A stretch of 63,311 nucleotides of DNA from Nocardia mexicana NBRC 108244 (GCF_001613165.1 NZ_BDBV01000089.1:1-63311), one strand, 5' to 3'. Counted from the stretch's first letter, positions 23,654-33,057 are shown. A program made the numbers and translations. Notes: generated by a model not told the origin, from the letters alone.

Positions 23654-26425
23654 TCAGGACGCCGGGGCGGGCTGAATCTGGACGTGTGTGGTAGATCCGT
23701 CCCGCCACCACGGGACCTCGACCACGGCCTCGTAGGCGCCCGACAGCCGCACCCGCAGGCGGTCGTGCACCACGAGTTCACCGTCTAGGGGCGGCAGGCC
23801 GAACTGCAGGCGCAGCACCACGCCCAGCGGTTCGGCCGCCCACGTGGTGGCCCGGCCCGCGCCGAGCACCTCGGCGGTGACCGCCTCGGATACCAGCGGC
23901 AGGTCGAGCAGGGTCGCCAACGCCGGCGCGGCGTCGATATCACCGACCACCAGCCGGTTCGGCGAAACGGCCAGGCCGTACCAGGGACGATCCAGCACCA
24001 GCGCGTCGGCGGGATCGATCACCGCACCCGACAGCGCGCGCACCCGCGCGGGCAGCTCCAGCGCGTCCAGGTCGAGGCGGTCCAGGGCGGCCGCCAACCG
24101 GCGGTGTGTCTGGGAGATCGCCTCCGAGGACGGGGTTTTCGCGGAATCGGCGAGCGCATCCAGCACCGTGGCGGCCAGTTCCGCGGTGATCGTGTCCGGG
24201 TCCGCGAGCACGGAGCGCAGCGCGTGCAGTTCGGCGGGCGCGAATCCGCCCAATTCCGGTAGCAGATCGGCGAATACCGGATCGGCAGGATCGCGGAACA
24301 GGCCGAGCGGCGTCCCGTCGATGCGGGCGTGACGACGCAGCCACCAGGTGGTGTAGCCGTCCCGGTCGGCGAGCAGGCGCCGCGTCCCGGGCTCGGACAG
24401 CAACAGCCGCAGCGCATTCGGCCAGGCGGCCTCGTCCACCAGATCCAGGTCGCGCACCGCCGCCAGCTCCGGCGGATCCTCCGGCAGGCCCTCCCACCAC
24501 CGCTCCTCGTCGTCGAGGTGATGATCCGGGCCGACCGGATCGTCCTCGGAGACAACGGTGAAACCCCAGCCGACGCCGAGCGCGCGCAGGACCGCGGCGC
24601 CGTGCCGCTCCACGAGGCCGGAATCGACGGTGCCGAACGGAGAATCGGCCACCAGCACATCGGCGAGCGGCGCGTCCGGCAGCAGCAGCTCGTCGGCGGG
24701 CAGCAATTCGCCCGTGTCGTCCGGCAATTCGAGCAGGCCGAGCCAGGACGGCAGGGAGACGGCGCCGGGGTCGGCGGGCGAGACGACCTGCGCGGCCAGG
24801 CGCAGCACCGCGTCGACGGTGTCCGGGCCGCCCGGCTCGTGCTCCAATTCCGCCTTCAGCGCGGGATCGTCGAGCAGATCCTCGGCGGTGACGGAGCGGG
24901 CGCCGAGGCGGCCCAGCAGCGGATGCGCGGCCTCCGGATGCACCAGCCGAGCCCAGTGCACCGGGATCGGCGTCTCCAGTTGATCGTCCAGGACCACGGT
25001 GCGGGGACCGGTGACGAGACGGCCGTCGGCCAGCGGCACCGCCAGCGCACCCAGCTCCTCGACCGACAGCGGATCGGTGACGAACGGCTCCAGCGCGTCG
25101 TACAGCGAATACCACCACTGCGGCGCGCGTTCCAGTCCGATGGACAGTTCGGCGATGCGGGTCAGGCCGATGCGGTGCACGTCGAGGACGGCCAGCGTAT
25201 CCGCTCCGGCACGCCCCGAGAGCTCCGGAACGACCAGCGGCCCGAGAAAATCGGTCAGCCGCTCGGCCAGTTCCGTTGTGGCTCCGGTGAATACGCTGGC
25301 GCGTTGCGGCGCGGCCGTGGGGCCTTGCGAGTCTCCCTCGACGACGGGAAGCCACTGCGCGGTGCGCAGTTCGCCGATCAGGGCCTCGCGCAGCGCCGCA
25401 TCGGCCGCGCTGCGCGCGAATCCGGGCGCCGGGACCAGCACCAGCCGATCGCGGGGCGGTAGGGCGCGGGCGAATTCGGCGTAGCCGTCGGCCAATTCGG
25501 TGAGGCGGGCGCCCGGCAGCAGGCGGCGGCGATCCGGTTGCATCGGGACGTCGGCGACCAGCAGCGCCGGGAGCGACAGCTCCTCGTCGGAGCGGGTGGG
25601 CGCGCGCAGCACGTCGGGGTCCGCCGGACGCGGCCGCCCTTCGCGCACGGGCAGCAGCCACCGGGTGCGGTCGGCCGAGAACTGCCACCAGACCCGCTCG
25701 TCGCGCTCCGGGCCGATGATCCGCAGCTCCTGCAGGCCGTCGCCGAGTTCGGCCACGGCACTGGTGATCTCGTCGCCGCCGACCCGGATCGTCCGCAGCG
25801 CAGGCAGTTCCAGCAGCAGGTCGGCCGCCTCCGCACGCATCGCCGCCAGCAGGGCCTCGGCGTCCACGACGGTGCTCACGCGCACCACGATCTCGCTGTC
25901 GAATCCCGCGGCGGGCGCGGGCGCGATCGGCCACGCCAGGCGCAGCACCGGTGGCACGAAGTCGCCTTCCGGAATACGGATACCGTTGCCGCGCAGCTCT
26001 TCCCAGGTATCGGCCCGGGAGAAGCGCAGCGAGCCGGTGGTGGACCGGAACTCGACCTCGTCGCCCACCGTCAGCACGGCCGTGAAACCCACGCCGAACC
26101 TGCCGACGGTCGAGGCCGCCCCCGGCTTCGCCGAGACCCGCAGCGCCGTCAGCGCGTGTACGCCGGAGACATCCAGTGGCACACCGGTATTGGCGATATG
26201 GAGGGAATCGCCGTCCAGCCACACCGCCAGTTGCCCGGGCACCCCGGCCTTGGCCGCGGCATCGGCCGCGTTCTGCGCCAGCTCGGTCAGCAGCCGGTCT
26301 CGATACCCGGCCCGCACCAGATCGGCCTCGGTGGCCGCGTCCTCGCGCAGCCGGGTCGGCGAATCCCGCCAAGCGGCCAGCACCCCCGCGCGCAGCGCCG
26401 TCGTCTCGAACGGATCGGCGCCCAC
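23654..26425 (-). CDS. Sacsin N-terminal ATPase-like large protein
   Basis: 923 residues. The first 150 form a GHKL (Hsp90/sacsin-type) ATPase: N-box LLTELAQNAADAA with Asn52, G1 box DGDSLHIANTGVP (71-83), and G2 box GRFGVGF (108-114). The remaining about 750 residues are Leu/Asp/Pro-rich with no catalytic motif I can name; this is the layout of the actinobacterial sacsin-like family beside DUF3027. Likely an ATP-dependent chaperone or conformational switch in the cytosol (inference). It follows the DUF3027 gene by 11 bases on the same strand and is probably co-transcribed. Long ORFs in its other frames are GC-skew shadows. Confidence 0.85.
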   Translation of the reverse strand: MGADPFETTALRAGVLAAWRDSPTRLREDAATEADLVRAGYRDRLLTELAQNAADAAAKAGVPGQLAVWLDGDSLHIANTGVPLDVSGVHALTALRVSAKPGAASTVGRFGVGFTAVLTVGDEVEFRSTTGSLRFSRADTWEELRGNGIRIPEGDFVPPVLRLAWPIAPAPAAGFDSEIVVRVSTVVDAEALLAAMRAEAADLLLELPALRTIRVGGDEITSAVAELGDGLQELRIIGPERDERVWWQFSADRTRWLLPVREGRPRPADPDVLRAPTRSDEELSLPALLVADVPMQPDRRRLLPGARLTELADGYAEFARALPPRDRLVLVPAPGFARSAADAALREALIGELRTAQWLPVVEGDSQGPTAAPQRASVFTGATTELAERLTDFLGPLVVPELSGRAGADTLAVLDVHRIGLTRIAELSIGLERAPQWWYSLYDALEPFVTDPLSVEELGALAVPLADGRLVTGPRTVVLDDQLETPIPVHWARLVHPEAAHPLLGRLGARSVTAEDLLDDPALKAELEHEPGGPDTVDAVLRLAAQVVSPADPGAVSLPSWLGLLELPDDTGELLPADELLLPDAPLADVLVADSPFGTVDSGLVERHGAAVLRALGVGWGFTVVSEDDPVGPDHHLDDEERWWEGLPEDPPELAAVRDLDLVDEAAWPNALRLLLSEPGTRRLLADRDGYTTWWLRRHARIDGTPLGLFRDPADPVFADLLPELGGFAPAELHALRSVLADPDTITAELAATVLDALADSAKTPSSEAISQTHRRLAAALDRLDLDALELPARVRALSGAVIDPADALVLDRPWYGLAVSPNRLVVGDIDAAPALATLLDLPLVSEAVTAEVLGAGRATTWAAEPLGVVLRLQFGLPPLDGELVVHDRLRVRLSGAYEAVVEVPWWRDGSTTHVQIQPAPAS

Positions 26426-26436
26426 CCCGGCGCCGC

Positions 26437-27849
26437 TCAGTGCTCCCCCGCAGCCCCGGGCTCGGCGCGCTGCACCCGCACCGAAGACACGCCCCAGGCA
26501 TCGCTGTACTGGGCGCGCCCCGCACCGTCGGCGGATTCGCCGTCACGGTCGGCCTCGCTGCTCTCATGAACCGTGCCCGGCACGACAACCGGCCCGGCGG
26601 TATCCGCACTGGCAGAGCCGGTTTCGGCCGCGTCATCCGCCACGGAACCATCCGCGACCGCCTCAGCCGCCTCGTTCCCCGCGCCGCCGACCTGCTGCTC
26701 GGAGATCTCCAGGGCCTCCGAAGCCGCATCGGCGGAAGGTGTTTCGGCAACCTCCGCCACGGCCGGTTCGGTCCGCGCATCGCCCACCGGCGCATCGGGG
26801 GCACCCGCCGCATCCGAATCCGCACCGGCGGAAAGTATTTCAGCGCCCTCGACTGCGGCGGACTCGGCGGTCTCGAGACCTGCCGCGGGAGCACCAGCGG
26901 CGGTATCCGAATCCGGCTCACTCGCGGCGCCGGTCGATACGGCCGACCCGGCATCGTTCGATGCGGACTCGGCGCCGACAACGCTCCCGGCCGTCGAATC
27001 CTGATCGGCTCGCGCATCCTGCCGGACGCCGGTATCGGCGGTCTCCGTGGGCGCCGCAGCCTGTTCCCCCGCCCCCTCGGCACCCGCTCGCTGGCGGAGA
27101 TCCGCGCTCGGGATCACCTCGACCGCGGCGTCGTCGTACGCCTCGTACAACGGCGATCCGCTGTAGGAGGACGGCGCGACGGTGTCCGAATGGGCACCGC
27201 AGCCGTACTCGTTGTGCACGACACGCCCGTCGGCGCCCATCGCATTGGCGCAGACGCCGAAGGCCGCGCGCAGCGCCCCGTCCAGCGGCACGTAGAAGCC
27301 GCACAGGCCACACGTCGACGGCGCGGCGCGGGCCATATCGGTCTCGGGTCCGTACTCGGAGTACCAGCGCTCACCGGCCTCCTCGCGGCCCTCCCGGCTG
27401 AGCACCTGACTGCGACCCAGGCCGAGATCCTCGGCCACATCGTCGACGACCGGGTCGCCGGTCACCAGGTAGCCGGGTACCAGCCGCGGATCGTGCGGCG
27501 GGGGCGCCAGCAGATCGCCGGGCGCCAGGTCGCCGGGGCGGACTCGCTGGTCCCACGGCACGAATTCGGGCGCGACCAGCGCGTCGGGCCCCGGCAGCAG
27601 GGCCGACTCGCTCACCGTCGCGCGCTCGGCCTCCGGGGGCGCCGCCACCACCACTGCCCACTGCCAGCCGTGGTAGCCGGGCAACGTGGCCTCGAAGTGG
27701 TGGGTGGCCGCACATTCGTCCTCCGCCGACACGCCGAGATGCGGGCCGACACCGGTCGGCTGCAGCTCCGCAAGCGCACGACGGGCCAGGTCGACCGCCT
27801 CCGCAAGGATCGGTCGCACTCCGGACTCCGAAACAGACACTGCGCTCAC
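26437..27849 (-). CDS. DUF3027 zinc-site protein with long acidic tail
   Basis: 470 residues. The N-terminal about 250 are the conserved DUF3027 core: GYHGWQWAVVVAAPPEAERA, WDQRVRPGDLAPGDLL, and a putative metal site from Cys180, Cys183 (CGLCGFY), Cys200 and Cys217-x2-His220 (CGAHSD). From about 255 to 455 the protein is low-complexity, Ala/Glu/Asp/Ser-rich and strongly acidic, so probably disordered. M. tuberculosis has a related gene near its cspB/rpfA region. Pairs with the sacsin-like ATPase downstream; function unknown. Confidence 0.85.
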   Translation of the reverse strand: MSAVSVSESGVRPILAEAVDLARRALAELQPTGVGPHLGVSAEDECAATHHFEATLPGYHGWQWAVVVAAPPEAERATVSESALLPGPDALVAPEFVPWDQRVRPGDLAPGDLLAPPPHDPRLVPGYLVTGDPVVDDVAEDLGLGRSQVLSREGREEAGERWYSEYGPETDMARAAPSTCGLCGFYVPLDGALRAAFGVCANAMGADGRVVHNEYGCGAHSDTVAPSSYSGSPLYEAYDDAAVEVIPSADLRQRAGAEGAGEQAAAPTETADTGVRQDARADQDSTAGSVVGAESASNDAGSAVSTGAASEPDSDTAAGAPAAGLETAESAAVEGAEILSAGADSDAAGAPDAPVGDARTEPAVAEVAETPSADAASEALEISEQQVGGAGNEAAEAVADGSVADDAAETGSASADTAGPVVVPGTVHESSEADRDGESADGAGRAQYSDAWGVSSVRVQRAEPGAAGEH

Positions 27850-27866
27850 GCCCTACATTTTGCCGT

Positions 27867-28649
27867 ATGAACCGCAAACATCGTGCGTGGGCCGCGACCG
27901 GGCCGATCTTGCTGGCCGTGCTGGCACCCGGAACCGCCGCCTGCGACAGCGGCGACACCACTCCGCGAATGCGCGTCGAGGTGGTCTCGACCAGGCCACA
28001 CGACCCCGCCGCCTTCACCGAGGGGCTGGAAATCGACGGCGACACCCTCTACGAGAGCACCGGCTTGGAAGGCCGTTCCGATGTGCGCGCCACAGATGTC
28101 GCCACCGGCTCGCCGCTGGCGCGCGCCGCGCTGCCCGACGAGTACTTCGGCGAGGGCGTCACCCGGACGGGCGACACCGTGTGGCAGCTCACGTGGAAGG
28201 ACGGGGTGGCCTTCGCGCGCGACCCGGCGACCCTGGCCGAGCGCGGCCGCGCCCGCTACGACGGCGAGGGCTGGGGACTGTGCACCCGCGGTGACCGCGT
28301 GGTCATGAGCAACGGCAGCGACACCCTCACCTTCCGCGACCCGGTCTCCTTCGCACCGACCGGATCGATCCGGCTCGGCGGCCACCGCGGCGCGCGGCTC
28401 AACGAACTGGACTGTGCCGCCGACGGTTCGGTGTACGCCAACGACTGGCCCACCGAGCACATCCTGCACATCGATCCGGGCACCGGCGCCGTACTGGCCG
28501 ATATCGACGCCTCCGGGCTGCTGCCCGAGGGCGACCGCGACGGCACCGACGTCCTCAACGGCATCGCCCAGCTGCCGGGTACGGACCGGTTCCTGATCAC
28601 CGGCAAGAACTGGCCGACGATGTTCGAGGTGCGATTCGTCCCGCAGTGA
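27867..28649 (+). CDS. Glutaminyl-peptide cyclotransferase-like lipoprotein
   Basis: 260 residues. A signal peptide with a lipobox (GTAAC, Cys26) indicates a membrane-anchored lipoprotein. The rest is the five-bladed propeller of bacterial/plant glutamine cyclotransferase: FTEGLEIDGDTLYESTGLEG, EYFGEGVTRTGDTVWQLTWK, EGWGLCTRGDRVVMSNGSD, LNELDCADGSVYANDWPT and DVLNGIAQLPGTDRFLITGK. The family converts N-terminal Gln of secreted proteins to pyroglutamate. Length and blocks are complete. Divergent from DUF3027 with only 17 bases between starts, so both promoters must be very compact or overlap coding sequence. Confidence 0.88.
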   Translation: MNRKHRAWAATGPILLAVLAPGTAACDSGDTTPRMRVEVVSTRPHDPAAFTEGLEIDGDTLYESTGLEGRSDVRATDVATGSPLARAALPDEYFGEGVTRTGDTVWQLTWKDGVAFARDPATLAERGRARYDGEGWGLCTRGDRVVMSNGSDTLTFRDPVSFAPTGSIRLGGHRGARLNELDCAADGSVYANDWPTEHILHIDPGTGAVLADIDASGLLPEGDRDGTDVLNGIAQLPGTDRFLITGKNWPTMFEVRFVPQ

Positions 28650-28682
28650 ACGGGCACAAACGCCGCCCCATAGACTCGATGT

Positions 28683-30443
28683 GTGGCTGCCTCCCGCGAT
28701 TCCTCCGGAACCGATCCAGGTCCGTGGGACGGCGAGGAGTATCCGCTCACCCGGCGACACCCCGGCTACGACCGGTACCCGCCCCCGAGTACCCCGTCCC
28801 GCCGTCCGCTGCCGCCGCTGCCCGATCGCGGCGGCGAGTCCGACGTACCCGAATTCGTGACGCGCCGGATGTCTTCCGGCCAGCCACCGCGCGACCTGCC
28901 GCCGCGTCAGGACCCGCAACCCGCTCCCGACCCGCCGCCACGGCAGGCCCCACCGCCCCCGCCCGAACCCGAGCCCGCGGCCGACACCACGGAATTCGCG
29001 GGCCGTCAACGGGTCCCGCGCAAGCTGACGGTCACCCGGGTGGTGGCGATGCGCAGCCGGGAGCTCACCGAGAAGGGGTTTCACACCTTCCAGCGCGCGG
29101 CCAAGGCCGACGGCGCCGACGAATCCGGGCTCACCGCACTGGTTTACGCGACGATGGCCAACTTCGCCCTCGACGCCGCCATCGCGGTGGCCCTGGCCAA
29201 CACGCTGTTCTTCTCCGCCGCCTCCGCCGAGTCCAAGTCGAAGGTGGCGCTGTACCTGCTGATCACGATCGCCCCGTTCGCGGTGATCGCGCCGCTGATC
29301 GGCCCGCTGCTGGACCGCCTGCAGCACGGCCGCAGAGTGGCGCTGGCCAGTTCGTTCGCCGCGCGCATCGTGATCGCGATCCTGCTGATCTTCAATATCG
29401 ACACCTGGGCGCTGTATCCGCTCGCGCTGTGCATGATGATCCTGAGCAAATCGTTCGCGGTGCTCAAGAGCGCGGTCACACCACGGGTACTGCCACCGGA
29501 CATAGATCTGGTGCGCACCAATTCCAGACTCACGGTGTTCGGCCTGGTGGGCGGCACGCTCGGCGCGGGCGGCGTGGCCGGGCTGATCGCGGCGGTCGCG
29601 GGCTCGCCGGGCGCGCTGGTGTTCGCCGCGCTGATCGCCGCCGCGGGCGCGTACCTGAGCCTGCGCATCCCGTCCTGGGTGGAGGTCACCGAGGGAGAAG
29701 TGCCCGCGACGCTCGGTTACCACGGCGACGACACCCGCACCGCGATCCTCGATTCGGAACAGTCGTCCGCGGTCAAGGCGAACCGCCGCCGCCAGCCGCT
29801 GGGCCGCGCGGTCGTGACCGGGCTGTGGGGCAACGGCTCGATCCGGGTGCTGACCGGATTCCTCACCTTCTATGTCGCTTTCGTCGCCAAGTCGACCGAG
29901 CACCGGCCGGTGCAGCAGGCGGCGATGCTGGGCGTGGTCGGCGCGGCGGCGGCGATCGGCAACTTCGCCGGCAACGCCTCGGGCGCCCGGATGAAGCTGG
30001 GCCGCCCGTCGCTGATCGTGGTGGTGTGCGCGGCCGCGTGCACGGGCGTCGCCCTGTTCGCGACCATCACGAACAACCTGCTGGGCGCGGCGGTCGCCAC
30101 CCTGGTCGCGTCCGGGGCCAGCGCGCTGGCGAAGGTGTCGCTGGACGCCTCCATCCAGGACGATCTGCCGCCCGAGTCGATAGCGTCCGGATTCGGCCGC
30201 TCGGAGACCGTGCTGCAGCTGGCGTGGGTGATCGGCGGCGCGGGCGGCGTGCTGCTGCCGACGGATTTCTGGAAGGGATTCGCCGTCGTCACCGCGGTGC
30301 TGGCGGTGGGGCTGATCCAGACGTTCGTGAGCTACCGTGGGCATTCGCTGCTGCCCGGCTGGGGCGGTAACCGCCCGCAGCACGCGAAGCAGGAAGTCCC
30401 CGGGGGCACCGGCGATTCGCCGTACCCGGCCGCACCGAGCTGA
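28683..30443 (+). CDS. MFS transporter with long Pro-rich N-terminus
   Basis: 586 residues, GTG start. Residues 1 to about 115 are Pro/Arg/Asp-rich and probably disordered and cytoplasmic. About twelve TM helices follow, with MFS-like loops (GPLLDRLQHGRRVALASSF resembles the A-motif region). The family match is to actinobacterial MFS proteins found near cspB (M. tuberculosis Rv0876c-like). Substrate unknown. It begins 33 bases after the cyclotransferase gene and is followed 36 bases later by a DUF2771 gene, so the three likely form one operon. Confidence 0.85.
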   Translation: MAASRDSSGTDPGPWDGEEYPLTRRHPGYDRYPPPSTPSRRPLPPLPDRGGESDVPEFVTRRMSSGQPPRDLPPRQDPQPAPDPPPRQAPPPPPEPEPAADTTEFAGRQRVPRKLTVTRVVAMRSRELTEKGFHTFQRAAKADGADESGLTALVYATMANFALDAAIAVALANTLFFSAASAESKSKVALYLLITIAPFAVIAPLIGPLLDRLQHGRRVALASSFAARIVIAILLIFNIDTWALYPLALCMMILSKSFAVLKSAVTPRVLPPDIDLVRTNSRLTVFGLVGGTLGAGGVAGLIAAVAGSPGALVFAALIAAAGAYLSLRIPSWVEVTEGEVPATLGYHGDDTRTAILDSEQSSAVKANRRRQPLGRAVVTGLWGNGSIRVLTGFLTFYVAFVAKSTEHRPVQQAAMLGVVGAAAAIGNFAGNASGARMKLGRPSLIVVVCAAACTGVALFATITNNLLGAAVATLVASGASALAKVSLDASIQDDLPPESIASGFGRSETVLQLAWVIGGAGGVLLPTDFWKGFAVVTAVLAVGLIQTFVSYRGHSLLPGWGGNRPQHAKQEVPGGTGDSPYPAAPS

Positions 30444-30479
30444 TCCGACCTACCCGACGAGCGACAGGACATACGCGCC

Positions 30480-31016
30480 ATGACCAAGCCCAGTACCCGC
30501 ACGATCCTCGCGTTGGCGGCGGTGGCGGTGCTCGTGGTGGTGGCCGTCATCGCCGGAGTGGTGGCCGTGGCGGTCCGCAATGCCCCCGAGCCCGAGCCGG
30601 AGATCACCGCCTACGCGCACGGCACCTCGGCCACCGTGCCGCCGTACCGCTTCTGCACGGTGTCGCAGTCCGACAGCAACGGGCAGCTCGGCCTGAACTG
30701 CCGCGAGAGCGCCACGACGGTCACCCTCGAGACGCGTCCCGGCGATCCGCTGCAGCTGTCGCTGCCCCGGCACATCGCCGACGCGCCCTGGGTGATGGTG
30801 CTCGAGTACACCCTGCCCGACGGCACCGACGTGCAGCGCCTGACCTCGTACCGCGACTACGCCGAGGGCACGCGCGCGATCACGGTGCCGACGCGCCCGG
30901 AGCCCGACCTACGCCTGGCCGGAGTCGAGGTGCAGTTGGTCGTCCCGACCCGCGACGAAACGGGGGCCGAGTCGTTCGCGCCCTACCAGGCCTGGTCGGT
31001 CCGAACGTCTCAGTGA
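30480..31016 (+). CDS. DUF2771 membrane-anchored protein
   Basis: 178 residues. One N-terminal TM helix (LALAAVAVLVVVAVIAGVVAVAV) anchors an extracytoplasmic beta-rich domain with two Cys (FCTVSQSD and LNCRES) likely in a disulfide. The pattern fits the DUF2771 family, conserved next to the MFS and cold-shock genes in mycolic-acid actinobacteria. Its 3' end overlaps the convergent cold-shock gene by 7 bases. Function unknown. Confidence 0.8.
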   Translation: MTKPSTRTILALAAVAVLVVVAVIAGVVAVAVRNAPEPEPEITAYAHGTSATVPPYRFCTVSQSDSNGQLGLNCRESATTVTLETRPGDPLQLSLPRHIADAPWVMVLEYTLPDGTDVQRLTSYRDYAEGTRAITVPTRPEPDLRLAGVEVQLVVPTRDETGAESFAPYQAWSVRTSQ

Positions 31017-31423
31017 TCCAGCTCGCGGGCCACGCCCCGCACCACCTCGGCGATGCGCTGCGCGGTCTTGCGGTCGGGGTACTTGCCCTTGCGCAGGTCC
31101 GGCTGCACCTTCGCGTCCAGCAGGGTGATCATGTCCTCGATCATTCCGTGCAGGTCGTCGGGGGCCTTGCGGGGATGGGCCGCGGGCTCCTTGCGAGCCT
31201 GGGCGCCGCGCACCGAGGGCAGCGGCTCCAGCAGCTTCAGGCTCAGCGCCTGCGGGCCGCGGCGGCCGGCCGCCATTCCGAATTCCACCCGTTGCCCGGG
31301 TTTCAGCGCTTCGACACCTTTGGGCAACGCGGACGACCGAACATAGACGTCCTCACCCTCATCCTGGGAAAGGAAGCCGAAGCCCTTTTCGACGTCGTAC
31401 CACTTCACCTTGCCGGTCGGCAC
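31010..31423 (-). CDS. cspB: Cold-shock protein with C-terminal extension
   Basis: 137 residues from GTG (VPTGKVKWYDVEKGFGFLSQ); an upstream GTG at 31432 would add three residues. The first 65 residues are a cold-shock domain with RNP1 KGFGFL and an RNP2-like VYVRSSALP. A linker and a helical extension of about 70 residues follow (DDLHGMIEDMITLLDAKVQP), as in M. tuberculosis CspB (Rv0871). RNA/ssDNA chaperone of the cytosol. Convergent with the DUF2771 gene. Confidence 0.88.
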   Translation of the reverse strand: MPTGKVKWYDVEKGFGFLSQDEGEDVYVRSSALPKGVEALKPGQRVEFGMAAGRRGPQALSLKLLEPLPSVRGAQARKEPAAHPRKAPDDLHGMIEDMITLLDAKVQPDLRKGKYPDRKTAQRIAEVVRGVARELDH

Positions 31424-31602
31424 TGCGCTCACCCGTTCGTCATCGATGCCCGGACCTCCCGGGCACAACCGTTGTCCCGGAATCGATTCCGGAACATTCT
31501 CTGTGCGAAAAGAACGCGCCCTACACAGTTATGCAGGACGCGATTGCTATCGAGTCTACCCCGGTGCCCATACCCCTAGCACACCAGTTTTACGGTGCAG
31601 TA

Positions 31603-31824
31603 ATGCCCAATCCTCCCTCGCGCCGGCCCCGCGATCCGCTCATGATCGTGGCCCTGGTCCTGTTCGCGGTCGGCGTGCTTGCGGTCGTCGCCATCTTCCT
31701 CACGCCGATTCTGACCGACGCCGAGCCCGGACTGTGGCTGTACCTGGTCGCGATGACCGGCACCCCGCTCGGTCTGCTCCTCGCGGTGGTCTTCGCGCTG
31801 TGGTCCGGTCGCCGAGCTCGCTAG
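31603..31824 (+). CDS. Small two-TM membrane protein
   Basis: 73 residues from ATG at 31603 (MPNPPSRRPRDPLMIVALVL). Two TM helices, IVALVLFAVGVLAVVAIFLT and LYLVAMTGTPLGLLLAVVFAL, and a basic end (SGRRAR). The short basic N-terminus suggests both termini lie in the cytoplasm. Conserved-looking small actinobacterial protein between cspB and the rpf regulatory region; function unknown. Confidence 0.7.
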   Translation: MPNPPSRRPRDPLMIVALVLFAVGVLAVVAIFLTPILTDAEPGLWLYLVAMTGTPLGLLLAVVFALWSGRRAR

Positions 31825-32039
31825 TCAACTCCGTATTTGCCCAGTTCCTTCCCGTCGTACACGTGTGATCTTCATCACATAACGGAACGGTCACGGCATG
31901 GTCACGGCTGGCACTCGGCCGGGACACGCCGCATCCACCTGCACAGACGCGGAACGGAAGGTGTTGCGCCAGACCGTGACCCGTCCATACACGCCGGTTA
32001 CCAAATAGTGATTTTTCGCGGCGATCGTCGTACGGTCTA
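31825..32039 (+). promoter_or_regulatory. rpf upstream region
   Basis: 215 bases without a gene. It contains the CRP-type palindrome listed next and, further down, two GGTCACGGC copies. The rpf promoter should lie between these and the riboswitch; I cannot fix its hexamers. Confidence 0.5.
31864..31879. promoter_or_regulatory. CRP/GlxR-type cAMP receptor protein site
   Basis: TGTGATCTTCATCACA is a perfect TGTGA-N6-TCACA palindrome, the consensus bound by Crp of mycobacteria and GlxR of corynebacteria. It lies about 160 bases before the riboswitch of the rpf gene. M. tuberculosis Crp (Rv3676) activates rpfA, so the same control is expected here. Confidence 0.8.
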
Positions 32040-32285
32040 ACGCAGCCGGGAGCAGTCCCGGAACCACCGGCCCGCCGCACCGAGCCTCGCCCCGCGGGTA
32101 CGGACCCCGACGGAACCAGGGGCGAGGGCGGGGAACCCACGTTCCCTAAGCAGGGAAGCGGGAACGATCGGCAACGATCGCTCCCTTGGGGTGAAGCCCC
32201 GGCGCACCGCGAGGTGCACCAGGGCCGGACGGCCTCTCAGTCCGAACCCGACAGCTCACCTCGCAGGCGCGTACGAGAGGAAGAC
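32040..32285 (+). ncRNA. ydaO/yuaA-type c-di-AMP riboswitch
   Basis: The leader of the rpf gene matches the actinobacterial c-di-AMP riboswitch. The diagnostic elements in order are GGGGAACCCACG (about 32129), TTGGGGTGAAGCCCCGG (about 32184), and the 3' block CTCAGTCCGAACCCGACAGC (about 32237), then CTCACCTCGCAGGCGCGTAC and GAGAGGAAG just before the start codon. Motifs such as TCAGTCCGAACCCGACAGCT are the family hallmark. Binding c-di-AMP normally turns expression off. In actinobacteria the class sits before cell-wall hydrolase and Rpf genes, as here. The 5' boundary is approximate. Confidence 0.9.
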
Positions 32286-32293
32286 GACCCGAT

Positions 32294-32941
32294 ATGAGTG
32301 GACGCCATCGCAAGCCGACCAACACCGGCCGCACCGTCGCCAAGGTCGCCGTCACTGGCGCGATCGTCAGCGGCGCGGGTATCGCTCTCGCCGGGAACGC
32401 CTCCGCGGCACCCGACGCCGAGTGGGATCAGCTCGCACAGTGCGAGGCCGGCGGTAACTGGGGAATCAACACCGGCAACGGTTTCCAGGGCGGTCTGCAG
32501 TTCTCGCCGAGCACCTGGAAGTCGCACGGCGGCACCGAGTACGCCGCGACGGCCAACCAGGCCACCCGCGAGCAGCAGATTGCCGTAGCGGAGAAGGTCC
32601 TCGCCTCGCAGGGCTGGGGCGCATGGCCCTCCTGCTCCTCCCGCCTCGGGCTGAGCGGCAGCCCCGAGACCCGTACCGCGCCCGCCTCTCCGGCCGAGAC
32701 CCCGCGCTGGAACCCCACCGGCGAGACCCAGGCCCTGCCGCAGGAACCGGCCCAGTCGGCCGACGCCTCGCAGCAGGTCTTCCAGGCCGTCGACAAGGCG
32801 CTCAGCATCGCCCAGGCGCAGGGCATCCAGGTGCCGCAGCCGGCGATCGACGTGTTCAACGCCGCGAAGGCCAACAACGTGAAGCTCGACCCGACCGTGG
32901 TCGACTTCTTCGAGGCGAACAAGGGCATGCTGCCCCAGTAA
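32294..32941 (+). CDS. rpfA: Resuscitation-promoting factor (Rpf) transglycosylase
   Basis: 215 residues. A signal peptide ends near Ala38 (LAGNASAAP). The Rpf domain (about 40-115) has WDQLAQCEAGGNWGINTGNG with catalytic Glu51, FQGGLQFSPSTWKSHGG, the ATANQATREQQIAVAEKVL helix and WGAWPSCS, whose Cys pairs with Cys50. The Ser/Pro/Thr linker and a helical tail of about 60 residues replace the repeats of longer Rpfs. Secreted lytic transglycosylase that remodels peptidoglycan on exit from dormancy. The name follows synteny with M. tuberculosis rpfA (XPB, helicase-associated and cspB genes nearby) and is tentative. Confidence 0.9.
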   Translation: MSGRHRKPTNTGRTVAKVAVTGAIVSGAGIALAGNASAAPDAEWDQLAQCEAGGNWGINTGNGFQGGLQFSPSTWKSHGGTEYAATANQATREQQIAVAEKVLASQGWGAWPSCSSRLGLSGSPETRTAPASPAETPRWNPTGETQALPQEPAQSADASQQVFQAVDKALSIAQAQGIQVPQPAIDVFNAAKANNVKLDPTVVDFFEANKGMLPQ

Positions 32942-33057
32942 GTCTCCTCATACGGCCGACAAGAGGGCCCGCATCCGCGAACGACAGGGCCCTCGCGCCC
33001 GGCCATAAACACAGCCCCCGCATCCGGCCGAACATGGCCCCGCATCACCAACGACAA

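Noticed and set aside
23940..27083. 1047-codon ORF on the minus strand overlapping the sacsin-like and DUF3027 genes
   Set aside because: Arg/Pro/Gly-rich translation in a shifted frame of two well-supported genes; a GC-codon shadow.
25500..27870. Long plus-strand ORFs (up to 633 codons) opposite DUF3027 and the sacsin-like gene
   Set aside because: Low-complexity Ser/Arg/Pro translations without motifs, antisense to real genes.
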